NCBI GenBank assembly: GCA_017935785.1
Contig: JAGBGU010000003.1
Location: 1-64,000, forward strand
DNA: 64,000 nt
Direction: 5' to 3'
Origin: Bacteroidaceae bacterium
GTDB taxonomy: Bacteria; Bacteroidota; Bacteroidia; Bacteroidales; Bacteroidaceae
The notes beneath the pieces were generated by a model. It made no database searches. It saw only the letters and a program-made list of their open reading frames with translations, and was not told the DNA's origin. Within the stretch, counting starts at the first letter, position 1; every line of letters starts with the position of its first letter. Positions 18,497 through 28,258 of this stretch are shown one piece after another. Position numbers and translations under genes: made by a program.

Positions 18497-18949
18497 TTAT
18501 TTGCATCGTCTCTGCAAGACAAGCTTTACGGGAATGCCATGGCCTTCTTCGCCCTTTATGTGATGGAGATAGAAATCGTCATAAGAGCCGAAGAGAAGGA
18601 GGGATGCCTCTTTACCGTCCACCACTGCATCGCTGATGTAATAAGTGTTCTCCGTATAGGTGTGCAGCGTAATGGAAAGCGCCCCCTGAAGATTGCGGAC
18701 CTGTTCGTATGTGAAGATTACCTTATAGCGGTCTTTCTCGTCCGTTCCAATCCATCCCTGGGACGATTTCTCGCTGAAAGCTATGCAGCGTCCGGGCTCA
18801 TAAGTGAAATAATCCTGCAGGGGCAGCGGCGTAGTGAGTTGCCATACACCGCCCTTCAGCGTTGTGGGAGCGGCCCACTCTTCCTCGGAACATCCGCACA
18901 GGGAGAAGAGGGAAAGCACGGAAATCAGTATCAGATACAAGCGTTTCAT
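18497..18949 (-). CDS. small lipoprotein, unknown function
   Basis: 150 residues starting at MKRLYLILISVLSLFSLCGC. The signal peptide ends in a lipobox (LCGC, Cys 20), so it is a membrane-anchored lipoprotein. The mature part is short beta strands with no family I recognise; it resembles small lipocalin-sized envelope proteins in length and strand pattern (GGVWQLTTPL, RYKVIFTYEQV, SITLHTYTENTYYI), but that is weak. It follows fhs by 70 nt on the same strand and may share its transcript, although the functions seem unrelated. Confidence 0.7.
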   Translation of the reverse strand: MKRLYLILISVLSLFSLCGCSEEEWAAPTTLKGGVWQLTTPLPLQDYFTYEPGRCIAFSEKSSQGWIGTDEKDRYKVIFTYEQVRNLQGALSITLHTYTENTYYISDAVVDGKEASLLLFGSYDDFYLHHIKGEEGHGIPVKLVLQRRCK

Positions 18950-19019
18950 TTTCAGCTCTTGTTTTGAGGGTTGGTAAAGAGGTGAATGAACAGGGGAAAA
19001 GGCGGAATTGCGGGTCCGT

Positions 19020-20687
19020 TCAGGACAGACCCACAATTTCACCATCAACAAGGTCTATGCGTTCGGCCTGCGGGCTGCGGGGCAATCCGGGCATTCGCAT
19101 GATGTCTCCGGCTATAAGCACAAGCATCTCGGCACCGCAGTTCACCACAATGTCGCGAATGTGGATATTGAAGCCGGTGGGGCAACCGTACGCTTTGGCA
19201 TCGGCGCTGAAGGAATACTGTGTCTTGGCTATGCAGATGGGATAATGGGTTACTCCCAGCTCTTTTATGCGTTCAATCATCTTCTTGGCCTGCGGACTGA
19301 AGGTTACGCCGTCTGCTCCGTAAATGGTACGGCAAACGGCCAGTGCCTTCTCCTCCACACCGGCCTCATCGGGGTAAGTAAAGTGCAGAGGGGCACTGGG
19401 CTTGGTGTCGATGGTCTCAACCACAAGCCGTGCCAGTTCCTCCGCACCGCTTCCGCCTTCGTTAAAAGCATTGTTAACTGCAAAACCCACGCCGATATCG
19501 TTACAATGCTGTCGGCAGAAGCTTATTTCCTCATCAGTATCTGTGGCAAAACGGTTGAAGCATACCACTACGGTCTGCCCGAATGACTGAAGGTTGGCAA
19601 TGTGACGGTCAAGATTGCGCAGTCCTTCCTTCAGTCCCTGCGGATTAGGCTGCTTTATCTCTTCCACGGGCACGCCTCCGTGCATCTTCAATCCCTGTGT
19701 GGTGGCCACAAGCACGGTCAGTGCCGGCTGCAGTCCGCTCTTGCGGCACTTTATGTTATAGAATTTCTCCGCTCCAAGGTCGGCGCCGAATCCGGCTTCG
19801 GTAATCACATAGTCGCCATAGGTAAGGGCGAGCCTTGTGGCCAATACACTGTTGCATCCGTGCGCAATGTTGGCAAACGGCCCTCCATGCACCAGAGCGG
19901 GCGTATTCTCCGTGGTCTGCACCAGATTGGGCTGCAGCGCATCCTGCAACAGCACGCATATGGCGCCGGCCACGCCCATGTCCTTTACACGGAAAGGCTT
20001 GCCGTCAACGGTAGTGCCCAACAATATGTTCTCTATGCGGCGGCGCAGGTCGTCGGCATCTGTGGCCAGGCACAGGATGGCCATAATCTCGCTGGCCGGG
20101 GTTATGTCAAAGCCGCTTTCCATCATCACGCCGTTGGTCTTGGCCCCCAGTCCGGTAATAATCTGGCGCAGATTGCGGTCGTTCACGTCGAGCACGCGTT
20201 TCCAAAGCACCTCCTTCATGGCAAAGCCCTCTTCGCGATGCTGATAGATATAGTTGTCCAGCATGGCTGCAATCATGTTGTGTGCACTGGTGATGGCATG
20301 GAAATCGCCTGTAAAATGCAGATTTATCTTGTCCATCGGCAACACCTGGGCATAACCGCCTCCGGCCGCACCGCCCTTCATGCCGAAACAGGGTCCTAAC
20401 GAAGGTTCGCGCAAAGCCACAACCGCCTTTTTGCCTATACGGCTCATGCCCAAGGCCAGCCCAACGCTGACGGTGGTCTTGCCGATACCGGCCTTTGTGG
20501 GGGTTATTGCCGTAACAAGAATCAGCTTGTTCTGTGCAATCTTTTCCTTGTCTGAAAGGGTGGCTGGCACTTTTGCCACGTATCTGCCGTAATGTTCAAG
20601 CGCATCCTGGGGTATACCCACTTGTTCAGCCACTTCTGAGATGGGAGTCAAAGTGGTACTGCGAGCAATTTCAATGTCTGTTTTCAT
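19020..20687 (-). CDS. fhs: formate-tetrahydrofolate ligase
   Basis: 555 residues. It makes 10-formyl-THF from formate, THF and ATP, feeding purine and fMet synthesis. The P-loop is [17 protein letters not shown] (about residues 56-72), a form usual in Bacteroidetes, and the family blocks [23 protein letters not shown] (given as two parts, about residues 96-118: [14 protein letters not shown] and AAGGGYAQV) and [13 protein letters not shown] are intact. The C-terminal [19 protein letters not shown] block is present. Length is typical. The promoter region is shared divergently with the aldose epimerase gene. Confidence 0.96.
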   Translation of the reverse strand: MKTDIEIARSTTLTPISEVAEQVGIPQDALEHYGRYVAKVPATLSDKEKIAQNKLILVTAITPTKAGIGKTTVSVGLALGMSRIGKKAVVALREPSLGPCFGMKGGAAGGGYAQVLPMDKINLHFTGDFHAITSAHNMIAAMLDNYIYQHREEGFAMKEVLWKRVLDVNDRNLRQIITGLGAKTNGVMMESGFDITPASEIMAILCLATDADDLRRRIENILLGTTVDGKPFRVKDMGVAGAICVLLQDALQPNLVQTTENTPALVHGGPFANIAHGCNSVLATRLALTYGDYVITEAGFGADLGAEKFYNIKCRKSGLQPALTVLVATTQGLKMHGGVPVEEIKQPNPQGLKEGLRNLDRHIANLQSFGQTVVVCFNRFATDTDEEISFCRQHCNDIGVGFAVNNAFNEGGSGAEELARLVVETIDTKPSAPLHFTYPDEAGVEEKALAVCRTIYGADGVTFSPQAKKMIERIKELGVTHYPICIAKTQYSFSADAKAYGCPTGFNIHIRDIVVNCGAEMLVLIAGDIMRMPGLPRSPQAERIDLVDGEIVGLS

Positions 20688-20719
20688 GCTGATGATATTA
20701 GTTTGATATTATCTTTTCA

Positions 20720-20727
20720 CAAAAGTA
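20720..20727 (-). promoter_or_regulatory. -7 element of fhs
   Basis: TACTTTTG on the minus strand, 32 nt before the fhs start. A -33 TTG is not evident. Confidence 0.55.
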
Positions 20728-20737
20728 TGATAAAACA

Positions 20738-20767
20738 TTGATATATTAAAAAAAAATCTTACATTTG
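20738..20767 (+). promoter_or_regulatory. promoter of the aldose epimerase gene
   Basis: TTG (20738-20740), 19-nt spacer, TACATTTG (20760-20767), 35 nt before the ATG. Confidence 0.8.
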
Positions 20768-20802
20768 TGTGGAAAACAATCATTTTTTAAATCATTTTGA
20801 TT

Positions 20803-21675
20803 ATGATATACGAAATTAAGGCAGACCGACTAAGTATTAAGGTCAGCTCCAAGGGAGCGGAACTTCAGAGTATGAAAAGGCAGGACGGAACGGAACTGCT
20901 CTGGCAGGGCGACGCCAAGTATTGGGACGGGCAGTCTCCGCTGCTTTTCCCATTCCCCGGCAAATCCTGGGACAATAAACTCCGCATTGACGGCGCAGAA
21001 TACACCATGCCAAAGCACGGATTTGCCAGCAATATGGAGTTTGAAATGACTCAGCAGGAAGGAAACAGCATAACCTTCAGACTGACCGACACAAAGGAAA
21101 CATACGAGATGTACCCCTACCACTTTGTATTGGAAGTTACCTATACAATTGTGGGAAGTTCGCTAAACGTAAGCTGGAAGGTTACCAACAGGAATACAGG
21201 GATGATGTATTTCATGATTGGCGCACATCCTGCGTTCAATCTGCCGGACTTCAGGGAAAAGGACAAAATCCACGGATATATCTGCACAATGGATGCTCCC
21301 GATATGCAAAGTAATGTGGTTCTGCCGGACGGATACTGCCACGACGAAGTGGAAACGGTGGTATTGGAAGACGGACTGCTGCCCATCACGAACACCACGT
21401 TCGACTGCGACACCATCCTGGACCAGACCGGACGCTTCAGGGAGGTCATTCTGACAGGAAAACACAAGGAACCGCTCGTGCGCGTAAACTTCCGCATGCC
21501 TGTACTGGCCATCTGGGCGCCCAACGGCGGAAACGCTCCCTTTGTCTGCATTGAACCTTGGCATGGTATCTGCGACCGCTTCAACGACCCGCGCGAACTG
21601 AAGGACCGCAACCACATCATCAGCCTTACAGCCGGGGATACATGGAGCCATACATATACAATCACTGCGATATAA
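20803..21675 (+). CDS. aldose 1-epimerase family protein (LacX-like)
   Basis: 290 residues from the ATG at 20803 (a TTG six bases earlier is less likely). It belongs to the galactose mutarotase-like superfamily, in the LacX/YeaD-like branch: SKGAELQSM, WQGDAKYWDGQSPLLFPFPG, KHGFASNMEF, GAHPAFNLP and the C-terminal CIEPWHG with Glu as probable catalytic base. It would equilibrate anomers of a sugar or sugar phosphate. No signal peptide. It precedes a GH43 gene by 25 nt, consistent with handling pentoses released by that enzyme. Confidence 0.88.
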   Translation: MIYEIKADRLSIKVSSKGAELQSMKRQDGTELLWQGDAKYWDGQSPLLFPFPGKSWDNKLRIDGAEYTMPKHGFASNMEFEMTQQEGNSITFRLTDTKETYEMYPYHFVLEVTYTIVGSSLNVSWKVTNRNTGMMYFMIGAHPAFNLPDFREKDKIHGYICTMDAPDMQSNVVLPDGYCHDEVETVVLEDGLLPITNTTFDCDTILDQTGRFREVILTGKHKEPLVRVNFRMPVLAIWAPNGGNAPFVCIEPWHGICDRFNDPRELKDRNHIISLTAGDTWSHTYTITAI

Positions 21676-21700
21676 TACAATGTTATAATGCAATAAGACC

Positions 21701-23260
21701 ATGAAGAAAACCCTTGTTTTTCTCTTCTGTGCCCTTACAGGAACCGGGCAGCTACATGCACAGAAACCTTTGGCAACATGGGGCGACCAGAAGAACGGCA
21801 CATACATAAACCCCGTACTGAATTCAGACTATTCCGACCCTGACGTTATTCGTGTGGACAGCTGCTACTATATGGTAGCGTCTGACTTTCATTTCATGGG
21901 AATGCAGATTCTGAAATCAGAAGATATGGTAAACTGGAGACTGCTGGCGCAGATATATGACCGTTTAGACTTTCCTGGATGGGACACCAACAGCCACTAT
22001 TCCGGCGGTTCCTGGGCACCGGCCATACGTTACCACGACGGAAAATTCTGGGTTTACTTCTGTACGCCTGACGAGGGTTTGTTCATGACCAATGCTGAGA
22101 ACCCCGAAGGCCCATGGGCTCCGCTGACGCATGTGGCCAAAGTGCCCAAATGGGAAGACCCCTGCCCATTCTGGGACGAAGACGGTAAGGCCTATCTGGG
22201 CCGAAGCATATACGGTGCAGGACCAATCATCATTCACCGCATGAGCGCCGACGGAACAAAACTTCTGGACGAGGGGCGTACCGTCTATACGGGTCCGGTT
22301 GCGGAAGGAACAAAGATTCATAAGCACGAGGGATATTATTACCTGAGCATCCCCGAGGGCGGCGTGTACGGCGGATGGCAAACCGTGCTGCGCTCAAAGA
22401 ACATCTACGGACCATACGAAAAGAAAGTGGTTCTGGAACAGGGAATGACCCGCATAAACGGCCCCCACCAAGGCTCCATAGTGGATACGCCCCAAGGCGA
22501 ATGGTGGTTCTATCATTTCCAGCAGTTCAATCCGCTGGGCAGAGTGGTACATCTGCAACCCATGCACTGGAAGGACGGATGGCCGGTAATTGGAGTGGAC
22601 ATGGACATGAACGGCATAGGCGAACCTGTAGAGTCGTGGCGCAAGCCCAATGTGGGGAAGCACACTCAGATTGTCACCCCCGCTGCGTCAGACAATTTCA
22701 ACGGCGAAAAACTGGGTCTGCAATGGCAGTTCAACCACAATCCCGTAAACGAAGCATGGAGCCTGACAGCACAAAAGGGCAAGCTTACCTTCCATGCCAT
22801 AAAGGCCGACAATTTCAGAAACGCTCGGAACACGCTTACACAGAAGACCATCGGCTATACAGGCGAGGCAACAGTGAAGATGGAGTGGAACAACAAGGAA
22901 ATGGCCGACGGACAGCGTTGCGGCATTGTCTGCATGGGCAGACAGAACTGGACGCTGGGCATTATGCAAGAAGAAGGGAAACGATACATCTATCTGGAAA
23001 AGGACAACCAGATTATTCGGCAGGAACCATACAAGGGAAATGCCGTCTACCTGCGTATGAACGCCAATGCCACGGATAACGCATACCAGTTGCTCTACAG
23101 CACGGATGCAAAAATGTTCACTGCGCCGGAAAGTTCATTCCCCATGCACTTCGGAAATTGGAAGGGTGTACGCGTAGGTCTTTATTGCTACAACACAAAA
23201 GAGAATGCCGGAAAAGTCTGCTTTGACGATTTTGTTTACCGGCACGACGGACCAAAATAA
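21701..23260 (+). CDS. glycoside hydrolase family 43 protein
   Basis: 519 residues with signal peptide (cleavage near HAQ, residue 21). GH43 five-bladed propeller about residues 30-320 with the three acidic residues in expected positions: Asp in NSDYSDPDVIRV (base), Asp in WEDPCPFWDEDG (pKa modulator) and Glu in GPVAEGTKIHKH (acid). A C-terminal beta-sandwich (about 330-515) is of the kind often seen behind GH43 xylosidases/arabinofuranosidases. Likely periplasmic or surface action on arabinose- or xylose-containing oligosaccharides; exact linkage unknown. No SusCD pair nearby, so it is not in a classic polysaccharide utilisation locus. Confidence 0.9.
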   Translation: MKKTLVFLFCALTGTGQLHAQKPLATWGDQKNGTYINPVLNSDYSDPDVIRVDSCYYMVASDFHFMGMQILKSEDMVNWRLLAQIYDRLDFPGWDTNSHYSGGSWAPAIRYHDGKFWVYFCTPDEGLFMTNAENPEGPWAPLTHVAKVPKWEDPCPFWDEDGKAYLGRSIYGAGPIIIHRMSADGTKLLDEGRTVYTGPVAEGTKIHKHEGYYYLSIPEGGVYGGWQTVLRSKNIYGPYEKKVVLEQGMTRINGPHQGSIVDTPQGEWWFYHFQQFNPLGRVVHLQPMHWKDGWPVIGVDMDMNGIGEPVESWRKPNVGKHTQIVTPAASDNFNGEKLGLQWQFNHNPVNEAWSLTAQKGKLTFHAIKADNFRNARNTLTQKTIGYTGEATVKMEWNNKEMADGQRCGIVCMGRQNWTLGIMQEEGKRYIYLEKDNQIIRQEPYKGNAVYLRMNANATDNAYQLLYSTDAKMFTAPESSFPMHFGNWKGVRVGLYCYNTKENAGKVCFDDFVYRHDGPK

Positions 23261-23292
23261 TATTCTAATAACAAATCAAAACAATTCAAGGT

Positions 23293-23670
23293 ATGAAAAT
23301 CATCGGCAACATCATCTGGTGGATCTTCGGCGGTCTGGAAGCCGCCATCGGTTACTTTACTGGCAGTCTGGCCATGTTCGTGACAATTATCGGCATCCCC
23401 GTAGCACTACAGACATTCAAACTTGGCCTGCTCTGCCTGTGGCCTTTCGGCTCTAAGGTGGAAAAGTGCGAAAGTTCAATCGGCTGTATCCGTATTCCTC
23501 TCAACATCCTTTGGATAATCTTCGGCGGACTTTGGGCCTGTCTGATGCACATTCTGTTCGGAACGCTGCTTTGCATTACCATCATTGGCATCCCCTTCGG
23601 CAAACAGCATTTCAAGATGGCAGGACTCTCTCTTGCACCCTTCGGCAAGAAAATCACATTGGGACTATAA
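23293..23670 (+). CDS. YccF domain membrane protein
   Basis: 125 residues consisting of two repeats of the YccF domain: NIIWWIFGGLEAAIGYF followed by IIGIPVALQTFKLGLL, and again NILWIIFGGLWACLMHIL with IIGIPFGKQHFKMAGL; each ends in PFG. Four short membrane helices. The family is widespread but without an assigned function. It is 32 nt after GH43 and may share the transcript, but a functional link is not evident. Confidence 0.9.
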   Translation: MKIIGNIIWWIFGGLEAAIGYFTGSLAMFVTIIGIPVALQTFKLGLLCLWPFGSKVEKCESSIGCIRIPLNILWIIFGGLWACLMHILFGTLLCITIIGIPFGKQHFKMAGLSLAPFGKKITLGL

Positions 23671-23689
23671 TAAAAGACACTACAAGACA

Positions 23690-23727
23690 CCGGCCTGGCG
23701 CAATGGCAAACATCTGCGCCAAGCCGG
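23690..23727. terminator. hairpin after yccF, possible terminator
   Basis: Inverted repeat CCGGC-TGGCGCA/TGCGCCA-GCCGG with one mismatch in each arm and a 12-nt loop. No T-run follows, so termination is unproven. Confidence 0.5.
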
Positions 23728-23821
23728 TGCAAATCAGGCAAAAAGGAACGCATATTCGTTAAAAAACTTTAACGCGTTATTATTTTCGGAAAGGATTCTT
23801 TAGAAAAAGAAATAAAAATCA

Positions 23822-23829
23822 TAAATTTG
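23822..23829 (+). promoter_or_regulatory. -7 element of the 1323-residue surface protein gene
   Basis: TAAATTTG, 38 nt before the ATG. The -33 region is TTCTTT at 23796-23801, a partial match. Confidence 0.6.
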
Positions 23830-23867
23830 TCACGTATTTATTGTCAAATTTTAAAATCTAAACGACT

Positions 23868-26800
23868 ATGTTAAAAAGAATTTCCATCTTCGCAATGCTC
23901 CAGGCAATTGCAATCAGCATGTTCATTTACGGACAGAACGCAAAAATTAAGGCTATTGTGGTGGACGATGTAACAGGCGAGCCGCTGCCCTATGCCAGTG
24001 TGTACGCTACCCCGGAAAAGGGCACCATGACAAATGATGAAGGGGAATTCAGTCTGGATCTGGATGCCGGACAGCAGATCCGAATTTCCTACGTAGGCTA
24101 TGAAACGCTGAACGCTACAACCGAACCAGGGAAACGGACTTTCCGGCTGAAACGCCTGTCCACGCAGATGCAGGAAGTGACGGTATTGCCCACTGAAAAG
24201 ATTCTGACAGAAGTGACCAAACGGCTCTACAAGGACTACAAACGTAAAAAGAGAAAGGAATCAAACTATTTTTACCGCCTTACCAACAACTATTCCGGCA
24301 CAACGGAAATGACAGAAGCATTTCTGCGCGGACAATCAGCGGTGAACCTTCGCGACATTGCCTTTTACAGCGGCAGACGCGTAAGGCAGACCAGATACAG
24401 CCGCACAGAATCGAACATTGCGTACAGCAATCTGCAACATCTTGTAGACCTGGGCCCGATGACCGTTGACGTGCCCTTCTGGAAAAGCGCCGTGCTGCCG
24501 ATGTATATTAAGGACAAGGTGTCGTGGCAGGCTTATCACATCATTGACCCCGGAATCGGATTCAGGCAGCACCCCTATGCCTACTGCATGTTTGCCTTTA
24601 ACACAAAGGTAAGGGAGGTAAAGACCGACAATGGCAGCCACATCTATAGCATAGACATGAAGATGAAGGATGGACTGACCTACCCTGCCTTGGAAGGAAC
24701 CATGTACGTGGATGCAAAGAGCTATCGTCTTTTAAGCTTTGAGGGAAAGGTACGCAACATGCTGCTTGACGTGGGTGTGGATTTCCACAGCAAGAGCAAT
24801 GCAGCAAGCCCTACGGTAAAGATTATCTACACACACGACAACGGGTTCACCGAGGTGGAGAGCGTTGTGGCCACAATGGAGGTGGGCAAACTGAAGACCC
24901 GCTCGGTGCTGTACAATATGCGCGACTACAGCCTTCCCTTTGATAAAGTGCATGTCATGAAGTCGGACCTGCTCAGCGCAATTGACGAGGCCGGTTACGA
25001 CTCTACGCTATGGAGCAACGAGGTGGTACGCCGCACCGTTGAGGAGCAGCAACTGGCCTGGTTTGCCAACCTGACTCCAGAGGAACAGGAAGAATGGATA
25101 CTGGCTCATTTGGACACTACCTTCAGCCAAAGCGGAAAGTTCCGCCCGCTGGTGAGCAGACTTGACAAGTTCGGACGTGTGATACCCCAGGAAAAAGTGT
25201 ATCTGCACATGGACAACACATCCTACATGCTCGGCGACACCATCTGGTTCAAGGCATATACCCGCCAGACCAATACGGACAAGCCCTCTGACGTGAGCGG
25301 TGTGCTGTATGCAGAGCTGTGGAACCACGACGGCTATATGCTCCAGCGCAAACAGATTGAGATAAAAAACGGAAGCGGACACGGTTTCTTTGCCCTGGAC
25401 AAGGACGGAATGTACGCCGGATTCTACGAACTGCGCGCCTACACCCGCTGGCAGCTTAACTGGGGCGTCTTCGAGCACAAGCATTCGCGCGTATCGGGAG
25501 AATGGTTTCCAAACAAGGAATTTGAGGAAAGGTTCTATCGCGACTATGACAAACTCTACAGCAGGACATTCCCCGTATACGATGCCCCGGCCACACCGGA
25601 AAGTTTTGACCACACCATGACATTGCGTACACCGCGCAGAGCGTTCAAGAACGACCCCGACAAGCGCAAGCTGGTACTTTCCCTTTTCCCCGAAGGCGGA
25701 AATCTGGTTAAGGGCGTACCATGCCGAGTGGCTTTTGAAGCGTCATGGAACGACGGACAATGGGTGGAAGGATGGCTTATGGTAGATGAAGACTCCATTC
25801 CTGTCTTTCACCGGGGAAGAGGACATTTCGTCATTACACCGACAGACAAACGCCCTAAAATAGAATTCAGAACGGCAGAGGGCAAAAAGGTCAGTGCCAA
25901 ACTGCCAAAGACAGAAGATGACGGAGTGGCTCTGCAGGTACTAAGGCAAGGCGACAAATGGACAATCCTGACAACAGTAGCCGGAAAGTTAAGCCCGGGC
26001 GACCTTGCCATGACTGTCATGAACCAAGGTCGTATTGTACGCGTTCACCATGCTGTGGGCCAGCCTCTTGTCATCCCCGCAGATTCGCTCGACGCCGGTG
26101 TGTATCAGGCAACTGTATTTGACAGTATGGGACGTGTCTACGCTGACCGTCTGTTCTTTACATACCGCAAGACAGACATGCAGGCCAATATCCGGATTGA
26201 AGGAATTGAAGAGCAGTATGTGCCATACGCCCCTGTCAGTCTGAAGATTAAATCTGCCGCTAAGGACGCCGACATATCACTGGCGGTAAGAGACGCAAAC
26301 CGTACGGACATTTCCTTTGACAACGGCAGTATAATGACAGAAATGCTGCTTGCCAGCGAAATCAAAGGTTTCGTTCCGGATCCCGGCTGGTATTTCCAAA
26401 AGGACGACGACGAACACCGCCAGGCCTTAGACTTACTGATGATGACACAGGGATGGCGGCGCTTCGACTGGCGCAGCATGGCTGTACGGGGCGTGTGGGA
26501 CCTTACACAACCCGATGAAAAAGCGCCCATCCTCATCGGAAAGGTGTACCCTTATGACACTTTCAGACACTATGCCCGCCTGGAGCGGAAAGGAGCATTT
26601 GTAAGAGACGGACTTCCCCAGCCCATCAACACCCGTATTCCGCGAGAAGTTAAGGTTCATACGGAACTGCTGCCTTTCACTGGGACGGGGATGAATGACA
26701 CCGTAATGCTGGAGAATATCTATGTACAGGAAAAGATGACCCGAGAAGGTATGTTCCGTATACAGCTGCCACGCTTGTACGACCGTTCAATACTTTATCT

Positions 26801-27839
26801 GGATGCGTCGGACACCACAAAATGGACGCGCAGGAAGAGATATACCTGGGTACAGCAATACGACGACTGGGAAGACTGGCCCGACGTGGTTAGAAGAAAA
26901 AGGTTTTACGTACAGCCGCCCGAGTTCTATGTGATTGTAGACTTCCCCTACCCCCGTTTTGTCAAGCCCTACACTTTCCATCAGAAGCATCTGATGCAAG
27001 TGGGCGGCAATGACCCCGAAGCCAGAATGCTGCTCTCGGACGGAACAACCATGATGAGCCAGGTTACGGTTGAATCAAAGCGAGACATCATGAGAAAGTT
27101 CAGCGACGAATACCCCATTTTCCAGATGGACGCTTACGAGGCATTCAACATGGCGCACGATGCCGGCATACGTTTTGTGCGCACTCAGGTAAGCGATTAC
27201 GGACTGGATTTCCCATACGTTCAACACGTCCGCCACATAGATCCGGGTATGATCCATTTTGGAAAAATCACAGAATACCGCGAATGGGACGACCGCATTT
27301 ACAGCAGATATTCGTGGTCAAATGTTAGAAGAAGCGTAAAGGGATTGAGTACTGATCCAGACTCAGTATACCTGCGCAAACAACTGCGCTCGCACCACGA
27401 AAGCTACATGGGCAACATGAGCGACTGGGACAGAAGAAGGTATATGCTGCCTGCCTACGCAGACAAATATATATTCTACAGCGACTACGCACCCCGACTT
27501 GAAGGCAGCAGACGCTATTACGGCTCCAACCTGCCCGAAACCGATGTAGTACAGAGCAGTCTGCCCAACGAAGGCAGGCGTGCCATCTACCGCAACCGGC
27601 GCTTTGTACTGCCCGGATTTGCCGCCTGCGGAGAGTTTTACAATCCCGACTATTCGCAACGCAAGCCCGACGCGCAACCGACCGACTATCGCCGCACGCT
27701 TTACTGGAACCCAAACGTAAAACTGGATGAGAACGGCAATGCCGAGGTGAAGTTCTACAACAACGCCCGCACCACACAGATTGCGGTGGACGCGGCCGGA
27801 CAAGGCAAAAACGGCAGTCTGCTGTGGAATAATAAATAA
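23868..27839 (+). CDS. large exported protein with carboxypeptidase-regulatory and MG2-like domains
   Basis: 1323 residues. After a signal peptide (about 1-23) comes a CarboxypepD-regulatory-like beta-sandwich (about 27-95; VVDDVTGEPLPYASVYATPEKG), then a basic helical stretch KRLYKDYKRKKRKES and a long unassigned region. From about residue 440 an alpha-2-macroglobulin MG2-like domain follows (QEKVYLHMDNTSYMLGDTIW, FKAYTRQT), then a tail with strands and Tyr/Arg-rich segments. There is no TonB box, plug or beta-barrel, and no thioester motif. This architecture is common in Bacteroidetes as a surface or periplasmic protein of unknown role. It has its own promoter and stands alone. Confidence 0.85.
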   Translation: MLKRISIFAMLQAIAISMFIYGQNAKIKAIVVDDVTGEPLPYASVYATPEKGTMTNDEGEFSLDLDAGQQIRISYVGYETLNATTEPGKRTFRLKRLSTQMQEVTVLPTEKILTEVTKRLYKDYKRKKRKESNYFYRLTNNYSGTTEMTEAFLRGQSAVNLRDIAFYSGRRVRQTRYSRTESNIAYSNLQHLVDLGPMTVDVPFWKSAVLPMYIKDKVSWQAYHIIDPGIGFRQHPYAYCMFAFNTKVREVKTDNGSHIYSIDMKMKDGLTYPALEGTMYVDAKSYRLLSFEGKVRNMLLDVGVDFHSKSNAASPTVKIIYTHDNGFTEVESVVATMEVGKLKTRSVLYNMRDYSLPFDKVHVMKSDLLSAIDEAGYDSTLWSNEVVRRTVEEQQLAWFANLTPEEQEEWILAHLDTTFSQSGKFRPLVSRLDKFGRVIPQEKVYLHMDNTSYMLGDTIWFKAYTRQTNTDKPSDVSGVLYAELWNHDGYMLQRKQIEIKNGSGHGFFALDKDGMYAGFYELRAYTRWQLNWGVFEHKHSRVSGEWFPNKEFEERFYRDYDKLYSRTFPVYDAPATPESFDHTMTLRTPRRAFKNDPDKRKLVLSLFPEGGNLVKGVPCRVAFEASWNDGQWVEGWLMVDEDSIPVFHRGRGHFVITPTDKRPKIEFRTAEGKKVSAKLPKTEDDGVALQVLRQGDKWTILTTVAGKLSPGDLAMTVMNQGRIVRVHHAVGQPLVIPADSLDAGVYQATVFDSMGRVYADRLFFTYRKTDMQANIRIEGIEEQYVPYAPVSLKIKSAAKDADISLAVRDANRTDISFDNGSIMTEMLLASEIKGFVPDPGWYFQKDDDEHRQALDLLMMTQGWRRFDWRSMAVRGVWDLTQPDEKAPILIGKVYPYDTFRHYARLERKGAFVRDGLPQPINTRIPREVKVHTELLPFTGTGMNDTVMLENIYVQEKMTREGMFRIQLPRLYDRSILYLDASDTTKWTRRKRYTWVQQYDDWEDWPDVVRRKRFYVQPPEFYVIVDFPYPRFVKPYTFHQKHLMQVGGNDPEARMLLSDGTTMMSQVTVESKRDIMRKFSDEYPIFQMDAYEAFNMAHDAGIRFVRTQVSDYGLDFPYVQHVRHIDPGMIHFGKITEYREWDDRIYSRYSWSNVRRSVKGLSTDPDSVYLRKQLRSHHESYMGNMSDWDRRRYMLPAYADKYIFYSDYAPRLEGSRRYYGSNLPETDVVQSSLPNEGRRAIYRNRRFVLPGFAACGEFYNPDYSQRKPDAQPTDYRRTLYWNPNVKLDENGNAEVKFYNNARTTQIAVDAAGQGKNGSLLWNNK

Positions 27840-27898
27840 TCCAACTATCAGATGTTGATTAACTTCAAGCATGACACATGGTTATGGACACACGCCAT

Positions 27899-27924
27899 GT
27901 CATCCTGAACATGTTTCAGGATCT
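27899..27924. repeat. REP-like palindrome, single copy
   Basis: Palindrome with arms ATCCTGAA/TTCAGGAT flanked by GTC and CT, the same element found 11 more times at 59565-63863. It is followed at 27963 by CTGAAATTTGCGGTTGAGCG, which resembles the sequence at 63607. Confidence 0.85.
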
Positions 27925-28010
27925 GTCTGCGGAGAATGGAAGGATAAGGCGCGCGGTGAGAAACTGAAATTTGCGGTTGAGCGAGCGCATAGCCCGCTAT
28001 GCTCCCGACT

Positions 28011-28184
28011 CGGGAAAGCGTTCTTAACGCCAGGAAATGCTTTCCCGCCTCGGGAAACCGTTTTTTGGTCTCAGAAAATGCTTTCCCAAATCAGGAAACC
28101 GTTTTTTAGCCTCAGAAAATGGCTTCCCGCATCGGGAAACCATTTTTTGGCCTCAGGAAAGGTTGTCCCGCATCGGGAGGCAGG
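28011..28184 (+). repeat. tandem array of 41-nt hairpin/T6 units
   Basis: Four units (40, 41, 41, 41 nt) plus a partial. Each has a hairpin such as TTTCCCG-CCT-CGGGAAA, then CCG or CCA, then TTTTTT, then a tail containing CTCAG and AAATGC or a variant. Read on the plus strand each unit looks like an intrinsic terminator, so the array may terminate the 1323-residue gene. It ends just before the promoter of the next gene. A frame open through it is not a gene. Confidence 0.85.
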
Positions 28185-28189
28185 CAGAG

Positions 28190-28221
28190 TTTGGTCATTT
28201 GGGATTTTAATAGTATCTTTG
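28190..28221 (+). promoter_or_regulatory. promoter of the TlpA-like/GH5/SDR operon
   Basis: TTTG (28190-28193), 20-nt spacer, TATCTTTG (28214-28221): an exact consensus match, 37 nt before the ATG. Confidence 0.9.
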
Positions 28222-28258
28222 CGGAAGTTTTTTACAAACATATTATAATAAATAGATT

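Noticed and set aside
27871-28248. Open frame of 125 codons downstream of the 1323-residue gene
   Set aside because: It runs through REP-like and 41-nt repeats, has no family match and overlaps the promoter at 28190.
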